A DNA stretch of 64,000 bases from an uncultured Lacinutrix sp. (GCA_937129145.1 CAKZMU010000069.1:33008-97007); one strand, 5' to 3'. Positions 33,543 through 42,880 are shown, counted from the stretch's first letter. The notes: generated by a model not told the origin, from the letters alone. Numbers and translations: made by a program.

Positions 33543-34464
33543 AGTTTAATATCATATCACCAAAAGGGATAATGGTTGAATAACCTTTACTTTTAAAATA
33601 GCTTGTTGGATTATCTAAAGAACTCACCAAAATAAAATCGCCTCCCCAAGCGCCCAAACTTTTAATGCAGCCATTAAAATCTTTAAAAAGAGCATCCTTA
33701 ACTGTTGGTTGCTTTATAATGGAACTTATAATAGCTTCATGCGTATGTATAAGCTGATTGAAATCTTTTAGAGACGAACAATCAATCATGTTTTGTGTAA
33801 TGATATTTATATCATCGATTTTAGAAGAAATTGTGCCTTTGTTTTTATTGTATTGCTCAATACCCTCACGACTATTTTTCTTCTTATTTAGATGAACAAA
33901 ATATAAATGCTCTTTAAATTCTGGATTAAATATGACGTTATTAATATTTCTTTGAGAATTGTTTAATTGATAGGTAATAGCTGTATCGTTTTGCGCACAG
34001 GCAATATCGTAACCACTACCACCAAAAGTTAATTCCAAAAGTTTATAGGCATCAACTTTAGCCCAATTAGCAATGTTGTTTATAAGTGTTGAAGAACTAC
34101 CAAGTCCCCAATCTCTTGGAAAATCTAATTTAGTAGTGATCTTAAAACCAGTTTTAGTTCCGACGTTTCGGAATAAAAAATCAGGATGTAATTGTTGTGC
34201 GGCTTTTAGTATTTGTACCAGTCTTTTAGAAACGTCATTGCGAGGGTTTATTAAACCCGAAGCAATCTCTTTAATAGGTAAACTATCTTCAAACCAAACC
34301 TTATGTTCATTATCAATACTTTTCCAAATAATGTTGTTCTCAAGAATTGATTCAACAGTTAACGATTGTCCATATTTAGTGGGAACTGCCAATGCTAATG
34401 CGCCATCCAAAACGGTGTATTCGCCAGTGATTAATAACTTTCCGTTGCTGTAAAAGTTGCTCAT
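33541..34464 (-). CDS. GYDIA family GHMP kinase (mevalonate-pathway kinase candidate)
   Basis: The protein has 307 residues and is cytoplasmic. GHMP motif 1 is near the N-terminus (GKLLITGEYTVLDGALALAVP). The ATP loop is DWGLGSSSTLINN, followed by the family-naming FGGSGYDIACA. The GHMP_C domain ends GGDFILV. It overlaps HMG-CoA reductase by one base (TAATG), so mevalonate or phosphomevalonate is a probable substrate. This is inferred from context, not shown by the sequence. Residues 66-78 are encoded by a segment with the same ends as a dispersed palindrome (34233-34269). All catalytic motifs are intact. Confidence 0.88.
   Translation of the reverse strand: MSNFYSNGKLLITGEYTVLDGALALAVPTKYGQSLTVESILENNIIWKSIDNEHKVWFEDSLPIKEIASGLINPRNDVSKRLVQILKAAQQLHPDFLFRNVGTKTGFKITTKLDFPRDWGLGSSSTLINNIANWAKVDAYKLLELTFGGSGYDIACAQNDTAITYQLNNSQRNINNVIFNPEFKEHLYFVHLNKKKNSREGIEQYNKNKGTISSKIDDINIITQNMIDCSSLKDFNQLIHTHEAIISSIIKQPTVKDALFKDFNGCIKSLGAWGGDFILVSSLDNPTSYFKSKGYSTIIPFGDMILN
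34233..34269. repeat. Palindromic-element core within the GHMP-kinase coding sequence
   Basis: CGTCATTGCGAG at the left and GAAGCAATCTC at the right enclose the perfect stem GGGTTTA/TAAACCC. The ends match the element upstream of metG. It is read in frame as EIASGLINPRNDV. Confidence 0.6.
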
Positions 34465-35774
34465 TAACGTCTTAGATTTTCAATAGCCTCAACAACTGCA
34501 CTATGGGTTACGACATTGGTTTTAAAATGCTCAATAATGGCCATTTTCTCAATCTCATCTGCATTAAACTGGTTTAATATATTCATTAAATGCATTTTCA
34601 TGTGTCCTTGTTGAATTCCTGTAGTGGTCAATGACCTAAGTGCCGCAAAGTTTTGGGCTAAACCAGCCACTGCTACTATTTTCATGAGTTCTTTGGCATT
34701 TGGTTTATTAAGCATTTCTAAAGATAATTTTACCAAAGGGTGTAATCCGGTTAAACCACCAACAGTTCCTAGTGCTAGCGGAATTTCAATCCAAAATTTA
34801 AAAATACCATTATCAACGCTAGCATGCGTTAAACTTGAATACGAACCATTTTTTGATGCATAAGCATGTACGCCAGCTTCAACTGCTCTAAAATCATTTC
34901 CAGTAGCTAATATAACAGCATCAATACCGTTCATAATCCCTTTGTTGTGTGTGACTGCTCTATAAGGTTCTACTTCGGCAATTTGTACTGCCTGTATAAA
35001 TTTATTAGCAAAATCTTGAGGTGATACATTGTCGTCTTCATTCAATTCCTCAACCTTGCAGCTTACTTCAGCTCTAACCAAACACTCAGGGACATAATTG
35101 GAAAGAATGCTCATTACTATATCAATACTTGAATCCTTTAAACCATCAAAATAAGCTGCTTCCGTTTTAAAAGTGTTTGCAAAACTTTCTAGACAGGAAT
35201 TAATAAAATTGGCGCCCATAGCATCTAAAGTCTCAAAAGTGGCGTGTAATTGATAGTAATTGGCAATGGCACTTGATTTGTCAATTAATTCAATATCCAA
35301 AATCCCACCACCACGTTTTTCCATATTCTTGGTAATAGGTTTTGCGTTGGCAATTAATTGAGGCTTTATATGCTTGAAATAGGTTTTTAAAGTGTCAAAA
35401 CTACCATGATACATAAAGTGTACTTGACCAATTTTTTTGGTTGAAATCACTTCAGCTTTAAAACCACCACGATGTAACCAAAATTTTGCAGCTTTACTTG
35501 CGGCAGCAACTACCGAGCTTTCTTCAATAGCCATTGGTATAGCGTATAGTTCGTTGTTTATAAGAAAGTTAGGTGCTACGCCTAAGGGTAGATAGTAGTT
35601 TGTAATGGTATTTTCAATAAATTCGTCATGCAATTGTTGCAACTTATCGTTGGTGTTCCAATACTGTTTTATAACGGATTTAGCCTCTTCTTTATGAGAG
35701 AAATAGGTATCGACAATCCAATCAATTTTTTTAGATTTTGATAATTTGGAAAAACCAGAAATAGACTTACTCAT
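34464..35774 (-). CDS. Hydroxymethylglutaryl-CoA reductase, class II
   Basis: The protein has 436 residues. The class II signatures are AIPMAIEESSVVAAASKAA (catalytic Glu), NKGIMNGIDAVILATGNDFRA (Lys and Asp) and QQGHMKMHLMN (C-terminal catalytic His). The enzyme interconverts HMG-CoA and mevalonate. Although class II enzymes are called degradative, in Bacteroidota and Gram-positive bacteria they can supply mevalonate for isoprenoid synthesis, and the coupled GHMP kinase points that way. The 1-nt stop/start overlap with the kinase indicates one operon. Confidence 0.94.
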   Translation of the reverse strand: MSKSISGFSKLSKSKKIDWIVDTYFSHKEEAKSVIKQYWNTNDKLQQLHDEFIENTITNYYLPLGVAPNFLINNELYAIPMAIEESSVVAAASKAAKFWLHRGGFKAEVISTKKIGQVHFMYHGSFDTLKTYFKHIKPQLIANAKPITKNMEKRGGGILDIELIDKSSAIANYYQLHATFETLDAMGANFINSCLESFANTFKTEAAYFDGLKDSSIDIVMSILSNYVPECLVRAEVSCKVEELNEDDNVSPQDFANKFIQAVQIAEVEPYRAVTHNKGIMNGIDAVILATGNDFRAVEAGVHAYASKNGSYSSLTHASVDNGIFKFWIEIPLALGTVGGLTGLHPLVKLSLEMLNKPNAKELMKIVAVAGLAQNFAALRSLTTTGIQQGHMKMHLMNILNQFNADEIEKMAIIEHFKTNVVTHSAVVEAIENLRR

Positions 35775-35793
35775 GCAGTTAAATTTATAGCTG

Positions 35794-35801
35794 CAAAGAT
35801 A
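35794..35801 (-). promoter_or_regulatory. Putative -7 element of the HMG-CoA reductase operon
   Basis: TATCTTTG on the minus strand, an exact TAnnTTTG match, lies 19 bp before the ATG at 35774. The -33 element is unclear. Confidence 0.5.
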
Positions 35802-35930
35802 CTATTCTTACCTGTAATATGGCAGTTGCTTCAATGCATTCATGCATTTTACTGTTAATAGTAGCTGTTTTTTGCCGAATTTTTAGTAAACTTGGCATAC
35901 TAATAAACTAACTATACTAATTATTTAATT

Positions 35931-37430
35931 ATGGCAGATACAGTAGAAAACAATAATCAGTCTGATTTATTTGGGCATCCAAGAGGTCTATTTTATTTAT
36001 TCTTCGCAGAATTATGGGAACGTTTTAGTTTCTATGGGATGAGAGCGTTATTAACGCTTTACATGATACAAGAAATATTTAAAGCTTTAGTTGAGCGAGA
36101 TACAGCAACAGCAGTTGTATATGCGTCATATGGATCTTTGGTATATGCCTCAGCAGTTATAGGAGGGCAAATTTCTGATAAAATATTAGGAATGCGAAGC
36201 TCTATTTTTTTAGGAGGAATTCTAATGTCTTTAGGGCATTTTGTATTAGCTATAGAGAATAATGTTGCTTTCTTTTTAGCCTTATCTTTTATTATAGTCG
36301 GGAATGGTTTTTTTAAGCCTAATATATCCACGTTTGTAGGTGCATTATATCCAGATGGTGATACAAGAAAGGACTCTGGATTTACCATATTTTATATGGG
36401 AATAAACATTGGAGGATGGGTTGCTCCATTGTTATGCGGTTGGTTAGCTTATACATATGGTTGGCATTATGGTTTTGGATTAGCGGGAATAGGAATGTTA
36501 ACAGGGCTCATTTTCTTTTGGAGTGGTATTAAAAAAAATGTCTTTGGAGACAAAGGGTTACCACCTAACATAGAAGTATATGAGAAAAAAGTAATAGGAA
36601 TTCCTCAAAAAACATTAATTCCAATTCTTGCAGTTTTATCTGCCCCGTTAATTGCATTTATACTTTCGTCATGGCAAGATAATTACGTTAGTTTAATATT
36701 TAAATTTGTTGGGTTTGGGGTGTTAGCTTACATAATTTACATTATGTCAAAGGTTTCGTTAGCACAGAGAAAAAAATTATTTATGGCTTTATTGATTACT
36801 TTTTTCATGACTCTTTTTTGGGGTTTTCATGAATTGTCTGGAAGTGTAATTACATTATTTGCTTCAAGAAATGTAGATTTAGTATTTTTTAATGCTAGTC
36901 AGACCAATTCGTTTAATTCAATGTTCATAGTTATTCTAGCTATTCCAATATCTTTGCTATGGGGATATTTATCTAAAAAAGGATTAAACCCTAGAACGCC
37001 TTATAAATTTGGATTAGGATTAGTGTTAGCAGGAGTGAGTTTTTACATTTTAGGAATGAGTGGTGGAAGTGCTGATGAAAATGGGATGGTGCCAATGGCT
37101 TATTTGTTTGTAATGTATTTTATTATATCTATTGGAGAATTGTTTATGTCTCCAGTAGGTTTGTCAAAAATCACAGATTTATCTCCAAAAAATATTGTCG
37201 CTTTTATGATGGGAGTTTGGTTTTTGTCTTCTGCTTATGCGTTTCAAATAGTTGGTTTTATAGGAGAGAAGCTAGCAATAGAAAGTACAGATGCCAATGT
37301 TGGAGGTTTAGATACGTTACAAGTTTATACTGATGGATTTAGTCTAATTGCTCAATATTCGTTAGGAGCTGGTCTTGTTGTATTATTATTTGGGCCATTA
37401 ATGAAAAAACTATTAGGTAACGTCCATTAA
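35931..37430 (+). CDS. POT/PTR family proton-coupled oligopeptide transporter
   Basis: The protein has 499 residues with about 14 membrane helices. The family signature lies at the first helix: FFAELWERFSFYGMRALLTLYM, containing the ExxERFxYY-type proton-coupling motif. The PTR2 signature FTIFYMGINIGGWVAPLLCGWLA follows near residue 150. It imports di- and tripeptides with protons across the inner membrane. It fits the peptide-based metabolism suggested by the many exported peptidases nearby. A terminator follows the stop. Confidence 0.95.
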   Translation: MADTVENNNQSDLFGHPRGLFYLFFAELWERFSFYGMRALLTLYMIQEIFKALVERDTATAVVYASYGSLVYASAVIGGQISDKILGMRSSIFLGGILMSLGHFVLAIENNVAFFLALSFIIVGNGFFKPNISTFVGALYPDGDTRKDSGFTIFYMGINIGGWVAPLLCGWLAYTYGWHYGFGLAGIGMLTGLIFFWSGIKKNVFGDKGLPPNIEVYEKKVIGIPQKTLIPILAVLSAPLIAFILSSWQDNYVSLIFKFVGFGVLAYIIYIMSKVSLAQRKKLFMALLITFFMTLFWGFHELSGSVITLFASRNVDLVFFNASQTNSFNSMFIVILAIPISLLWGYLSKKGLNPRTPYKFGLGLVLAGVSFYILGMSGGSADENGMVPMAYLFVMYFIISIGELFMSPVGLSKITDLSPKNIVAFMMGVWFLSSAYAFQIVGFIGEKLAIESTDANVGGLDTLQVYTDGFSLIAQYSLGAGLVVLLFGPLMKKLLGNVH

Positions 37431-37456
37431 TCGAAAAAACCGTTAAAATAAACGTA

Positions 37457-37484
37457 AAATGCTCCTTTTTAGGGGCATTTTTTG
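37457..37484 (+). terminator. Rho-independent terminator
   Basis: ATGCTCC pairs with GGGGCAT (one G-T pair) around TTTTTA, followed by six T. It ends the POT transporter transcript. Confidence 0.8.
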
Positions 37485-37518
37485 TAAGTTAGGCACATAT
37501 TTTGCAACAAATCGAATT

Positions 37519-38067
37519 ATGAAAAAGATAGTAATTACCTTCGTACTTGTCTTTGCTGTTAACTTAATATCAGCACAAGACATCAATTGGGTGTCGCTTG
37601 AAGAAGCACAAGAACTTCAAAAGAAAACACCTAAGAAAATCATTATAGATATGTACACCTATTGGTGTGGCCCTTGTAAATTGATGGATCGAATAACCTT
37701 TCAGAATAAAGATGTAGTTGATTATGTTAATAAACATTATTATGCTGTAAAATTCAATGCAGAAGGAAATGATGAGGTTGTATTTGATGGTAGAGAATTC
37801 TCTAACCCTAATTACGACCCAGCAAGAGCAAAAACTAGAAATGGAGCTCACCAATTAACTAGGTATTTTCAAGTTGGCGCATATCCAACAGTAGTATTTG
37901 TTGACGAAGATTTAAAAATACTAGTGCCTTTAAGAGGTGTTAAAAAACCACAAGAGCTTGAATTGTATTTAAAAATGTTTGCTAAAGACGAGCATAAAAA
38001 CATTAAATCTCAAGATGCTTTTACTGAGTATTATAAAGCATTTAAACCTGAGTTTACAGAAAAGTAA
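37519..38067 (+). CDS. Exported thioredoxin-family protein with CGPC motif
   Basis: The protein has 182 residues from the ATG at 37519, which opens a clean signal peptide ending ISAQ. An upstream in-frame start at 37459 lies in the terminator and is rejected. The active site is YTYWCGPCKLMD with Cys50 and Cys53, preceded by the DUF255/thioredoxin_7-like EEAQELQKKTPKKIIIDMY and followed by GAYPTVVFVDED with the cis-proline. A 20-residue insert (NPNYDPARAKTRNGAHQ) separates the halves. It is a periplasmic thiol reductase or disulfide chaperone; the partner is unknown. It is convergent with comEC. Confidence 0.88.
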   Translation: MKKIVITFVLVFAVNLISAQDINWVSLEEAQELQKKTPKKIIIDMYTYWCGPCKLMDRITFQNKDVVDYVNKHYYAVKFNAEGNDEVVFDGREFSNPNYDPARAKTRNGAHQLTRYFQVGAYPTVVFVDEDLKILVPLRGVKKPQELELYLKMFAKDEHKNIKSQDAFTEYYKAFKPEFTEK

Positions 38068-38069
38068 TA

Positions 38070-40109
38070 TTAGTAACTATATATAAAAGCTCCCTTTTTA
38101 CTTGTTCTGTGGAAAGGGATATTTTTTTCCTTACAAGTAATCTTCCAACGTTCTTGATAACTTTTGTAGTTGCTTCCGTCACTTATTATTAATTCTGGTT
38201 GCAAGCGTTCTATGAGTCGTTCTAAATTAATTTTAGGAGAGTGTTGTAGCAATATTATAGACGGTTTAAACGTGGTAGTTTTATAAAGCCCTAAACTATC
38301 TATTACCAATAATTTATGATGATTAAAAGCATAGATGTTTTTAATAGAATCCACAGTAACAGTATCTATATGAGCACCAACTTTATAGTTGGTAATGGTT
38401 TTGTCGTGTTGTAAAATACTATCATTAATATTGGAGTAGAGGTGTAGTTTCTGGTTTGTTTTGTGACCAATAATACTATGCCTTGATTTATGAAAAACAA
38501 TAAAGGAGTTTTCAGCCATTTCTTTTTTGCTGAATATTAAAACACCCTGACTAATAATAACTATAACAAGCACAAAAGCGACGCTTTTAAAGGTTTTAGT
38601 TTTTAAATAGATTAGAAAACCAATAATAATGGTATAGCTGATGAGTACATGGCTAAAATCAAACGAAATATTTTTGAATAAAAAAGATTCTTGTGCTGCA
38701 ACCCAACCAACAAGTTGGTTCATTTTTGTAATAATTGCTCCGTATAAACTCGCAAGAAATGAAGGAAGAAGATTTACCAACGATAACCCAATAACAACAA
38801 TTCCCAAGCCTAAAATCACACCCAAAAAGGGAATAATAGCCAAATTTGAAATAAAGAATAATCCAGGAAACTGATGAAAATAATAAAGACTTATAGGAAT
38901 AATGCCAAACTGTGCTGCAAGTGTCACTGTAAAAATATTCCAGAAAAACTTAACCAATTTGTACTTGGGTTTCCATAATGTATCCAACATAGGCTGTATG
39001 GCAACAATTGCAAAAACTGCCAAATAACTTAGCTGAAAACCTACATCAAATATAAATGTTGGTTTCCACAGCAAAAGAATAAACATGGATATGGTTAAGG
39101 TATTGTAAACATTGGTTGGTCGCTTTAAATTTAAAGCAATGGCAACGACTGTAAACATACTTACAGCCCTAACAACCGAAGCCGATAAACCAGCAATGAC
39201 GGCAAAACTCCATAAAATAAGTATTAATAATAAGGTTTTAAAAAACAGACCATGTTTAAAATATTCAATGGGTTTAAATAAAATGTTCAATAGAAGCAGG
39301 ATAATCCCAACATGCAATCCAGAAACTGCCAGTATATGTATGGCACCTGCTTGCGTATAACTATCATAAATCTCTTTTGAAATGTCCTGCCTTTGACCCA
39401 ATAATAAAGCGTTGATTATTGAAAGTTCTTCGGGTTTAAAATCATAAGTTTGGAGCTTTTCGTTTATGGTTTCTCTCAATAAACTAGCATAACCAAATAG
39501 TGAGTGTTTGTCATTATTTAACGTATGTAACTCGGTATTTGAAACAAAAAGTTGATGATAAATATGTTGCTTCTTTAAATAGGCTTTATAATCAAATTGA
39601 TGCGGATTTAAAGGAGGAATCAATTCCTTAAATTGAGTTTTGGTTATTAAAATATCGTCAACTTTTAAAAGAGGTGTAGTTGAATCTTTAACAATATTTA
39701 ATAACGAACGACCAGATGCTTTAGTACTATCAATATTTAAAATATCAATAACATATTTATTATGAAAATTTCCAGGCTTTAGAACCTCCCTAACTCTAAA
39801 ATTTATGAGCTGTGTTGAGTCATTGTGTTTTAAATACAGCTTGGTGTAGTGGTTTTTAAAATTAGATTCATTGTGAGTAGTTGTAGTTAAAAACCCAACA
39901 CAAATGGTAGCTAAATAAATTGTAATTGCAACCCAAGACTGTTTTTTACGAGTGTTTTTTGAGATAATCAAATCGAAAACTAGCAAGAGTAAAAACCCAA
40001 TACAAATACTTAAAATATAAATGAAGTTGGCGTTAAAAAAATACCCAAGAAGAATGCCTATGATTAAGCATACGGTAAGTTTAATAATCGTAAAGTTGAG
40101 TAATTGCAT
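38070..40109 (-). CDS. comEC: ComEC/Rec2 family competence DNA channel with degenerate C-terminal domain
   Basis: The protein has 679 residues. The N-terminal helices and DUF4131 OB region cover about 1-200. The Competence domain starts around 240 with IHILAVSGLHVGIILLLLN and spans some ten helices. It should form the inner-membrane channel for single-stranded DNA uptake. The C-terminal part (about 515-679) occupies the position of the metallo-beta-lactamase-like domain, but no HxHxDH motif is visible, so nuclease activity is doubtful. The NlpC/P60 gene precedes it 19 nt upstream on the same strand. Confidence 0.9.
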   Translation of the reverse strand: MQLLNFTIIKLTVCLIIGILLGYFFNANFIYILSICIGFLLLLVFDLIISKNTRKKQSWVAITIYLATICVGFLTTTTHNESNFKNHYTKLYLKHNDSTQLINFRVREVLKPGNFHNKYVIDILNIDSTKASGRSLLNIVKDSTTPLLKVDDILITKTQFKELIPPLNPHQFDYKAYLKKQHIYHQLFVSNTELHTLNNDKHSLFGYASLLRETINEKLQTYDFKPEELSIINALLLGQRQDISKEIYDSYTQAGAIHILAVSGLHVGIILLLLNILFKPIEYFKHGLFFKTLLLILILWSFAVIAGLSASVVRAVSMFTVVAIALNLKRPTNVYNTLTISMFILLLWKPTFIFDVGFQLSYLAVFAIVAIQPMLDTLWKPKYKLVKFFWNIFTVTLAAQFGIIPISLYYFHQFPGLFFISNLAIIPFLGVILGLGIVVIGLSLVNLLPSFLASLYGAIITKMNQLVGWVAAQESFLFKNISFDFSHVLISYTIIIGFLIYLKTKTFKSVAFVLVIVIISQGVLIFSKKEMAENSFIVFHKSRHSIIGHKTNQKLHLYSNINDSILQHDKTITNYKVGAHIDTVTVDSIKNIYAFNHHKLLVIDSLGLYKTTTFKPSIILLQHSPKINLERLIERLQPELIISDGSNYKSYQERWKITCKEKNIPFHRTSKKGAFIYSY

Positions 40110-40128
40110 TATTGTAAGATACTAAAAA

Positions 40129-40662
40129 TCACAACACACGTCGCGCTTGCACAAAGGCAAAGTACCAATAACGATTTTTTAATCTTGAAGTCATCACACC
40201 TTTACTGCTTGAGGCATGAATAAATTCTACATCATCTTTGTCTGCGTAAGTTACAATACCAACATGATTTACTTTTCTGCTGTTTTTCTTGGTCGCAAAA
40301 AAGACTAGGTCACCTTTTTTTACTTCTTTTAAGTCTATCCAGTCGCCAGTTTTTGCTAAATCATTGGTTGTTCTTGGTAATACTACAGATTCACTTTTGT
40401 ATGATGTTTGAATAAGCCCAGAACAGTCCATTCCTTGCTTTGTAGTGCCTCCATATTTATATCTTACGCCAGTAAATTGCTGCGCAAAATCCACAATACT
40501 TTCTGCTTTAATGTCTTCAGGACTTGTGTTGTTTACTTTCTTGCTTTTTTTAGACCTATGGTTTTTTACAATAGATTCTTTCCTATTTTTAGTTGCAAGT
40601 TTTGAAGATTTACAAGACGTAAAACCTATAAGAAGTAATAAAATAAAGGGCAGAAATCGCAT
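40129..40662 (-). CDS. NlpC/P60 (C40) cell-wall peptidase, lipoprotein
   Basis: The protein has 177 residues. The lipobox FTSC puts the lipid on Cys17. A basic linker (KNRKES ... RSKKSKK) leads to a single NlpC/P60 domain with catalytic Cys80 in MDCSGLIQ, His133 in NHVGIV and a third polar residue, His149, in FIHASS. Such enzymes cut the D-Glu to meso-DAP bond in peptidoglycan stem peptides. It sits between lpxB and comEC on the same strand, spaced by 19-21 nt, so they may form one transcript with surE at its head. Confidence 0.94.
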   Translation of the reverse strand: MRFLPFILLLLIGFTSCKSSKLATKNRKESIVKNHRSKKSKKVNNTSPEDIKAESIVDFAQQFTGVRYKYGGTTKQGMDCSGLIQTSYKSESVVLPRTTNDLAKTGDWIDLKEVKKGDLVFFATKKNSRKVNHVGIVTYADKDDVEFIHASSSKGVMTSRLKNRYWYFAFVQARRVL

Positions 40663-40683
40663 AAATAGTATATGTAATCGATG

Positions 40684-41799
40684 CTAATTTAAAGAATTAT
40701 AAATTAATTGTGCAACTTTCTTACTTGCACCTTTGCCACCAAGTTTTTTCTCAAGTTCGTAATAACTTGTAAAAAACTTTGTACGTTCAAACTCATTCAA
40801 GGTTTTTTGTAACTCAAGTTTTAAGCGTTTTGTATTGCAATCGGTTTGTATAAGTTCGGTCACCACTTCCTTGTCCATAATTAAATTCACAAGTGAGATA
40901 TATTTAATGTGTTTTACCAAGCGTTTTCCTATTTGGTACGATAACCATGACCCTTTATAACATACCACTTGAGGTACTTTAAACAAGGCTGTTTCTAGAG
41001 TAGCAGTGCCTGAAGTAACCAAGGCAGCTGTAGACACACTTAGTAAATCGTAGGTTTTATTACTTACAAAATAGACATTGGTTTTTTTAATAAATTGCTT
41101 ATAAAAATCGTATTCTTGACTAGGTGCTCCAGCAATTACAAACTGGTAATCATTAAAACTTTCAACCACACTTAGCATAATGGAAAGCATCTTTTTTATT
41201 TCTTGCTTTCTGCTTCCTGGTAACAAAGCTATGATTGGTTTATCACTTAATTTATGAGCTGTTCTAAATTGAAATTCATTGACTTGGGCTCTATCTGAAA
41301 TAGCGTCAATTAAAGGATGCCCAACAAACTCAACTGGAAAATTATGCTTGTCTTCGTAAAACGATTTTTCAAACGGAAGTATCACATATATCTTATCAAT
41401 GTCTCGTTTTATGGCAGTAATACGATTTTCTTTCCAAGCCCAAATTTGAGGAGAAATATAATAATGTGTTTTAAGCCCTTTAGCTTTTGCCCATTTGGCA
41501 ATACGTAAATTAAAACCAGGATAATCAATAAAAATAATCACATCTGGATTATAGGCTTCAATGTCTTTTTTGCAGAATTTCAGATTTTTTGCGATGGTTC
41601 TAAGGTTCATGACCACCTCAATAAATCCCATAAACGCTAAATCCCTATAATGCTTCACTAAAGTACCACCAACTTGTTGCATAAGGTCGCCTCCCCAAAA
41701 TCTAAACTCAGCGTTTACATCTTGACATTGGAGTGATTTCATGAGGTTAGACCCATGTAAATCGCCCGAAGCTTCTCCCGCAATTATGTAGTACTTCAT
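40684..41799 (-). CDS. lpxB: Lipid-A-disaccharide synthase
   Basis: The protein has 371 residues from the ATG at 41799 (MKYYIIAGEASGDLHGSNLM). A TTG twelve codons earlier overlaps the upstream gene and is not needed. It joins UDP-diacylglucosamine and lipid X on the inner face of the membrane. GT19 motifs are present: AGEASGDLHG, FIDYPGFNLRIAKWAK, YYISPQIWAWKENR, FVGHPLID, LLPGSRKQEIKK and SGTATLETALF. The length is normal. The small membrane gene upstream ends 4 nt before its start. Confidence 0.96.
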   Translation of the reverse strand: MKYYIIAGEASGDLHGSNLMKSLQCQDVNAEFRFWGGDLMQQVGGTLVKHYRDLAFMGFIEVVMNLRTIAKNLKFCKKDIEAYNPDVIIFIDYPGFNLRIAKWAKAKGLKTHYYISPQIWAWKENRITAIKRDIDKIYVILPFEKSFYEDKHNFPVEFVGHPLIDAISDRAQVNEFQFRTAHKLSDKPIIALLPGSRKQEIKKMLSIMLSVVESFNDYQFVIAGAPSQEYDFYKQFIKKTNVYFVSNKTYDLLSVSTAALVTSGTATLETALFKVPQVVCYKGSWLSYQIGKRLVKHIKYISLVNLIMDKEVVTELIQTDCNTKRLKLELQKTLNEFERTKFFTSYYELEKKLGGKGASKKVAQLIYNSLN

Positions 41800-41803
41800 G
41801 GGC

Positions 41804-42085
41804 TTATAACTTGATAATAAATGTAAAAACAGCAATTAAAACGGTGGCAACTAGGACACCTCTGGCACGATAATCTTGCTTCTTTTTTATAAACACAAAA
41901 AAAGCACCCAAATTTAAAATAGCACCAAGACTAACCAATTTTCCTAAAAAACCTTCGGTGTTAGCAGCTTTAATAACCGTAAATGGGTCGTCTCCTTTTC
42001 CTAAAAACATAGCTGCAAAATATAAGCCAATAGCGTTGGCAATTAATCCTATTAATATACCAATAATAATATCTTTATTCTTCAT
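41804..42085 (-). CDS. Small three-helix membrane protein between surE and lpxB
   Basis: The protein has 93 residues. Helices at about 6-28 (IIIGILIGLIANAIGLYFAAMF), 48-66 (LVSLGAILNLGAFFVFI) and 76-92 (GVLVATVLIAVFTFII) are separated by a polar loop with GKGDDPFTVIK and a basic KKKQDYRARG. It overlaps the end of surE by 11 nt and ends 4 nt before lpxB, so translation is coupled. The position suggests a link with lipid A or membrane maintenance, but there is no named domain. Confidence 0.8.
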   Translation of the reverse strand: MKNKDIIIGILIGLIANAIGLYFAAMFLGKGDDPFTVIKAANTEGFLGKLVSLGAILNLGAFFVFIKKKQDYRARGVLVATVLIAVFTFIIKL

Positions 42086-42854
42086 TAAAAGTCCATGAGT
42101 TTAATTGTTGTATAAAATGATGAGCTGTCATATCAAAATGCACTGGAACTACCGAAATGTAACCTTGTTTTAAAGCCCACTCATCGGTGTCTTCACCTTT
42201 ATCTAAATTTACAAATTTTCCAGTTAGCCAATAATAATCTTTCCCTTGTGGATTTTGACGTTTATCAAATTTCTCTACCCAATTTGCTTTGGCTTGCCTG
42301 CACACCTTAATGCCTTTTATCTCATTTTTTATTAGATTGGGAATATTAACATTTAAAACAACACCTTCTGGTAAACCATTGTTTAATACATTAAGTACAA
42401 TTGTTTTAATAAAATCTTCGCTATGCGCAAAATTGGCATCATAATTATAGTCTAACAACGAAAACCCAATAGCAGGAATACCTTCTATACCAGCTTCAAT
42501 CGCAGCACTCATAGTTCCTGAATAAATCACATTTATCGATGAGTTTGAGCCATGGTTAATGCCAGAAACACATATATCCGGAATTCTATCTAAAATTTCG
42601 TGTTTTGCTAGTTTAATACAATCGGCAGGTGTTCCAGAAGTACTATATTCTATTTGAGGACCATTGTCAATATGTTCTTTTCGACAATGCAAAGTAGCAT
42701 CAACAGTAATGGCATGCCCCATACCACTTTGTGGACTATCTGGTGCCACAACAACAACGTCGCCAATAGTATTCATAACCTTAATTAACGTACGAATTCC
42801 TGGAGCGGTGATTCCATCGTCATTTGTAACAAGAATAAGCGGCTTTTTTTGCAT
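42075..42854 (-). CDS. surE: 5'/3'-nucleotidase SurE
   Basis: The protein has 259 residues and is cytoplasmic. The metal-site motifs are VTNDDGITAPGI at the N-terminus, APDSPQSGMGHA, and SGINHGSNSSINVIYSGTMSAAIEA. The enzyme dephosphorylates nucleoside monophosphates and short polyphosphate and is linked to stationary-phase survival. The C-terminal region has WLTGKF and GYISVVPVHFDMTAHH, as in the family. It heads the surE / small membrane protein / lpxB operon. Confidence 0.96.
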   Translation of the reverse strand: MQKKPLILVTNDDGITAPGIRTLIKVMNTIGDVVVVAPDSPQSGMGHAITVDATLHCRKEHIDNGPQIEYSTSGTPADCIKLAKHEILDRIPDICVSGINHGSNSSINVIYSGTMSAAIEAGIEGIPAIGFSLLDYNYDANFAHSEDFIKTIVLNVLNNGLPEGVVLNVNIPNLIKNEIKGIKVCRQAKANWVEKFDKRQNPQGKDYYWLTGKFVNLDKGEDTDEWALKQGYISVVPVHFDMTAHHFIQQLNSWTFNEE

Positions 42855-42880
42855 ATTTTTACACGGAAAATTATGAATTA

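Noticed and set aside
34073..34453. 126-codon ORF antisense to the GHMP kinase
   Set aside because: It is a shadow of a well-supported gene; no start context or motif supports it.
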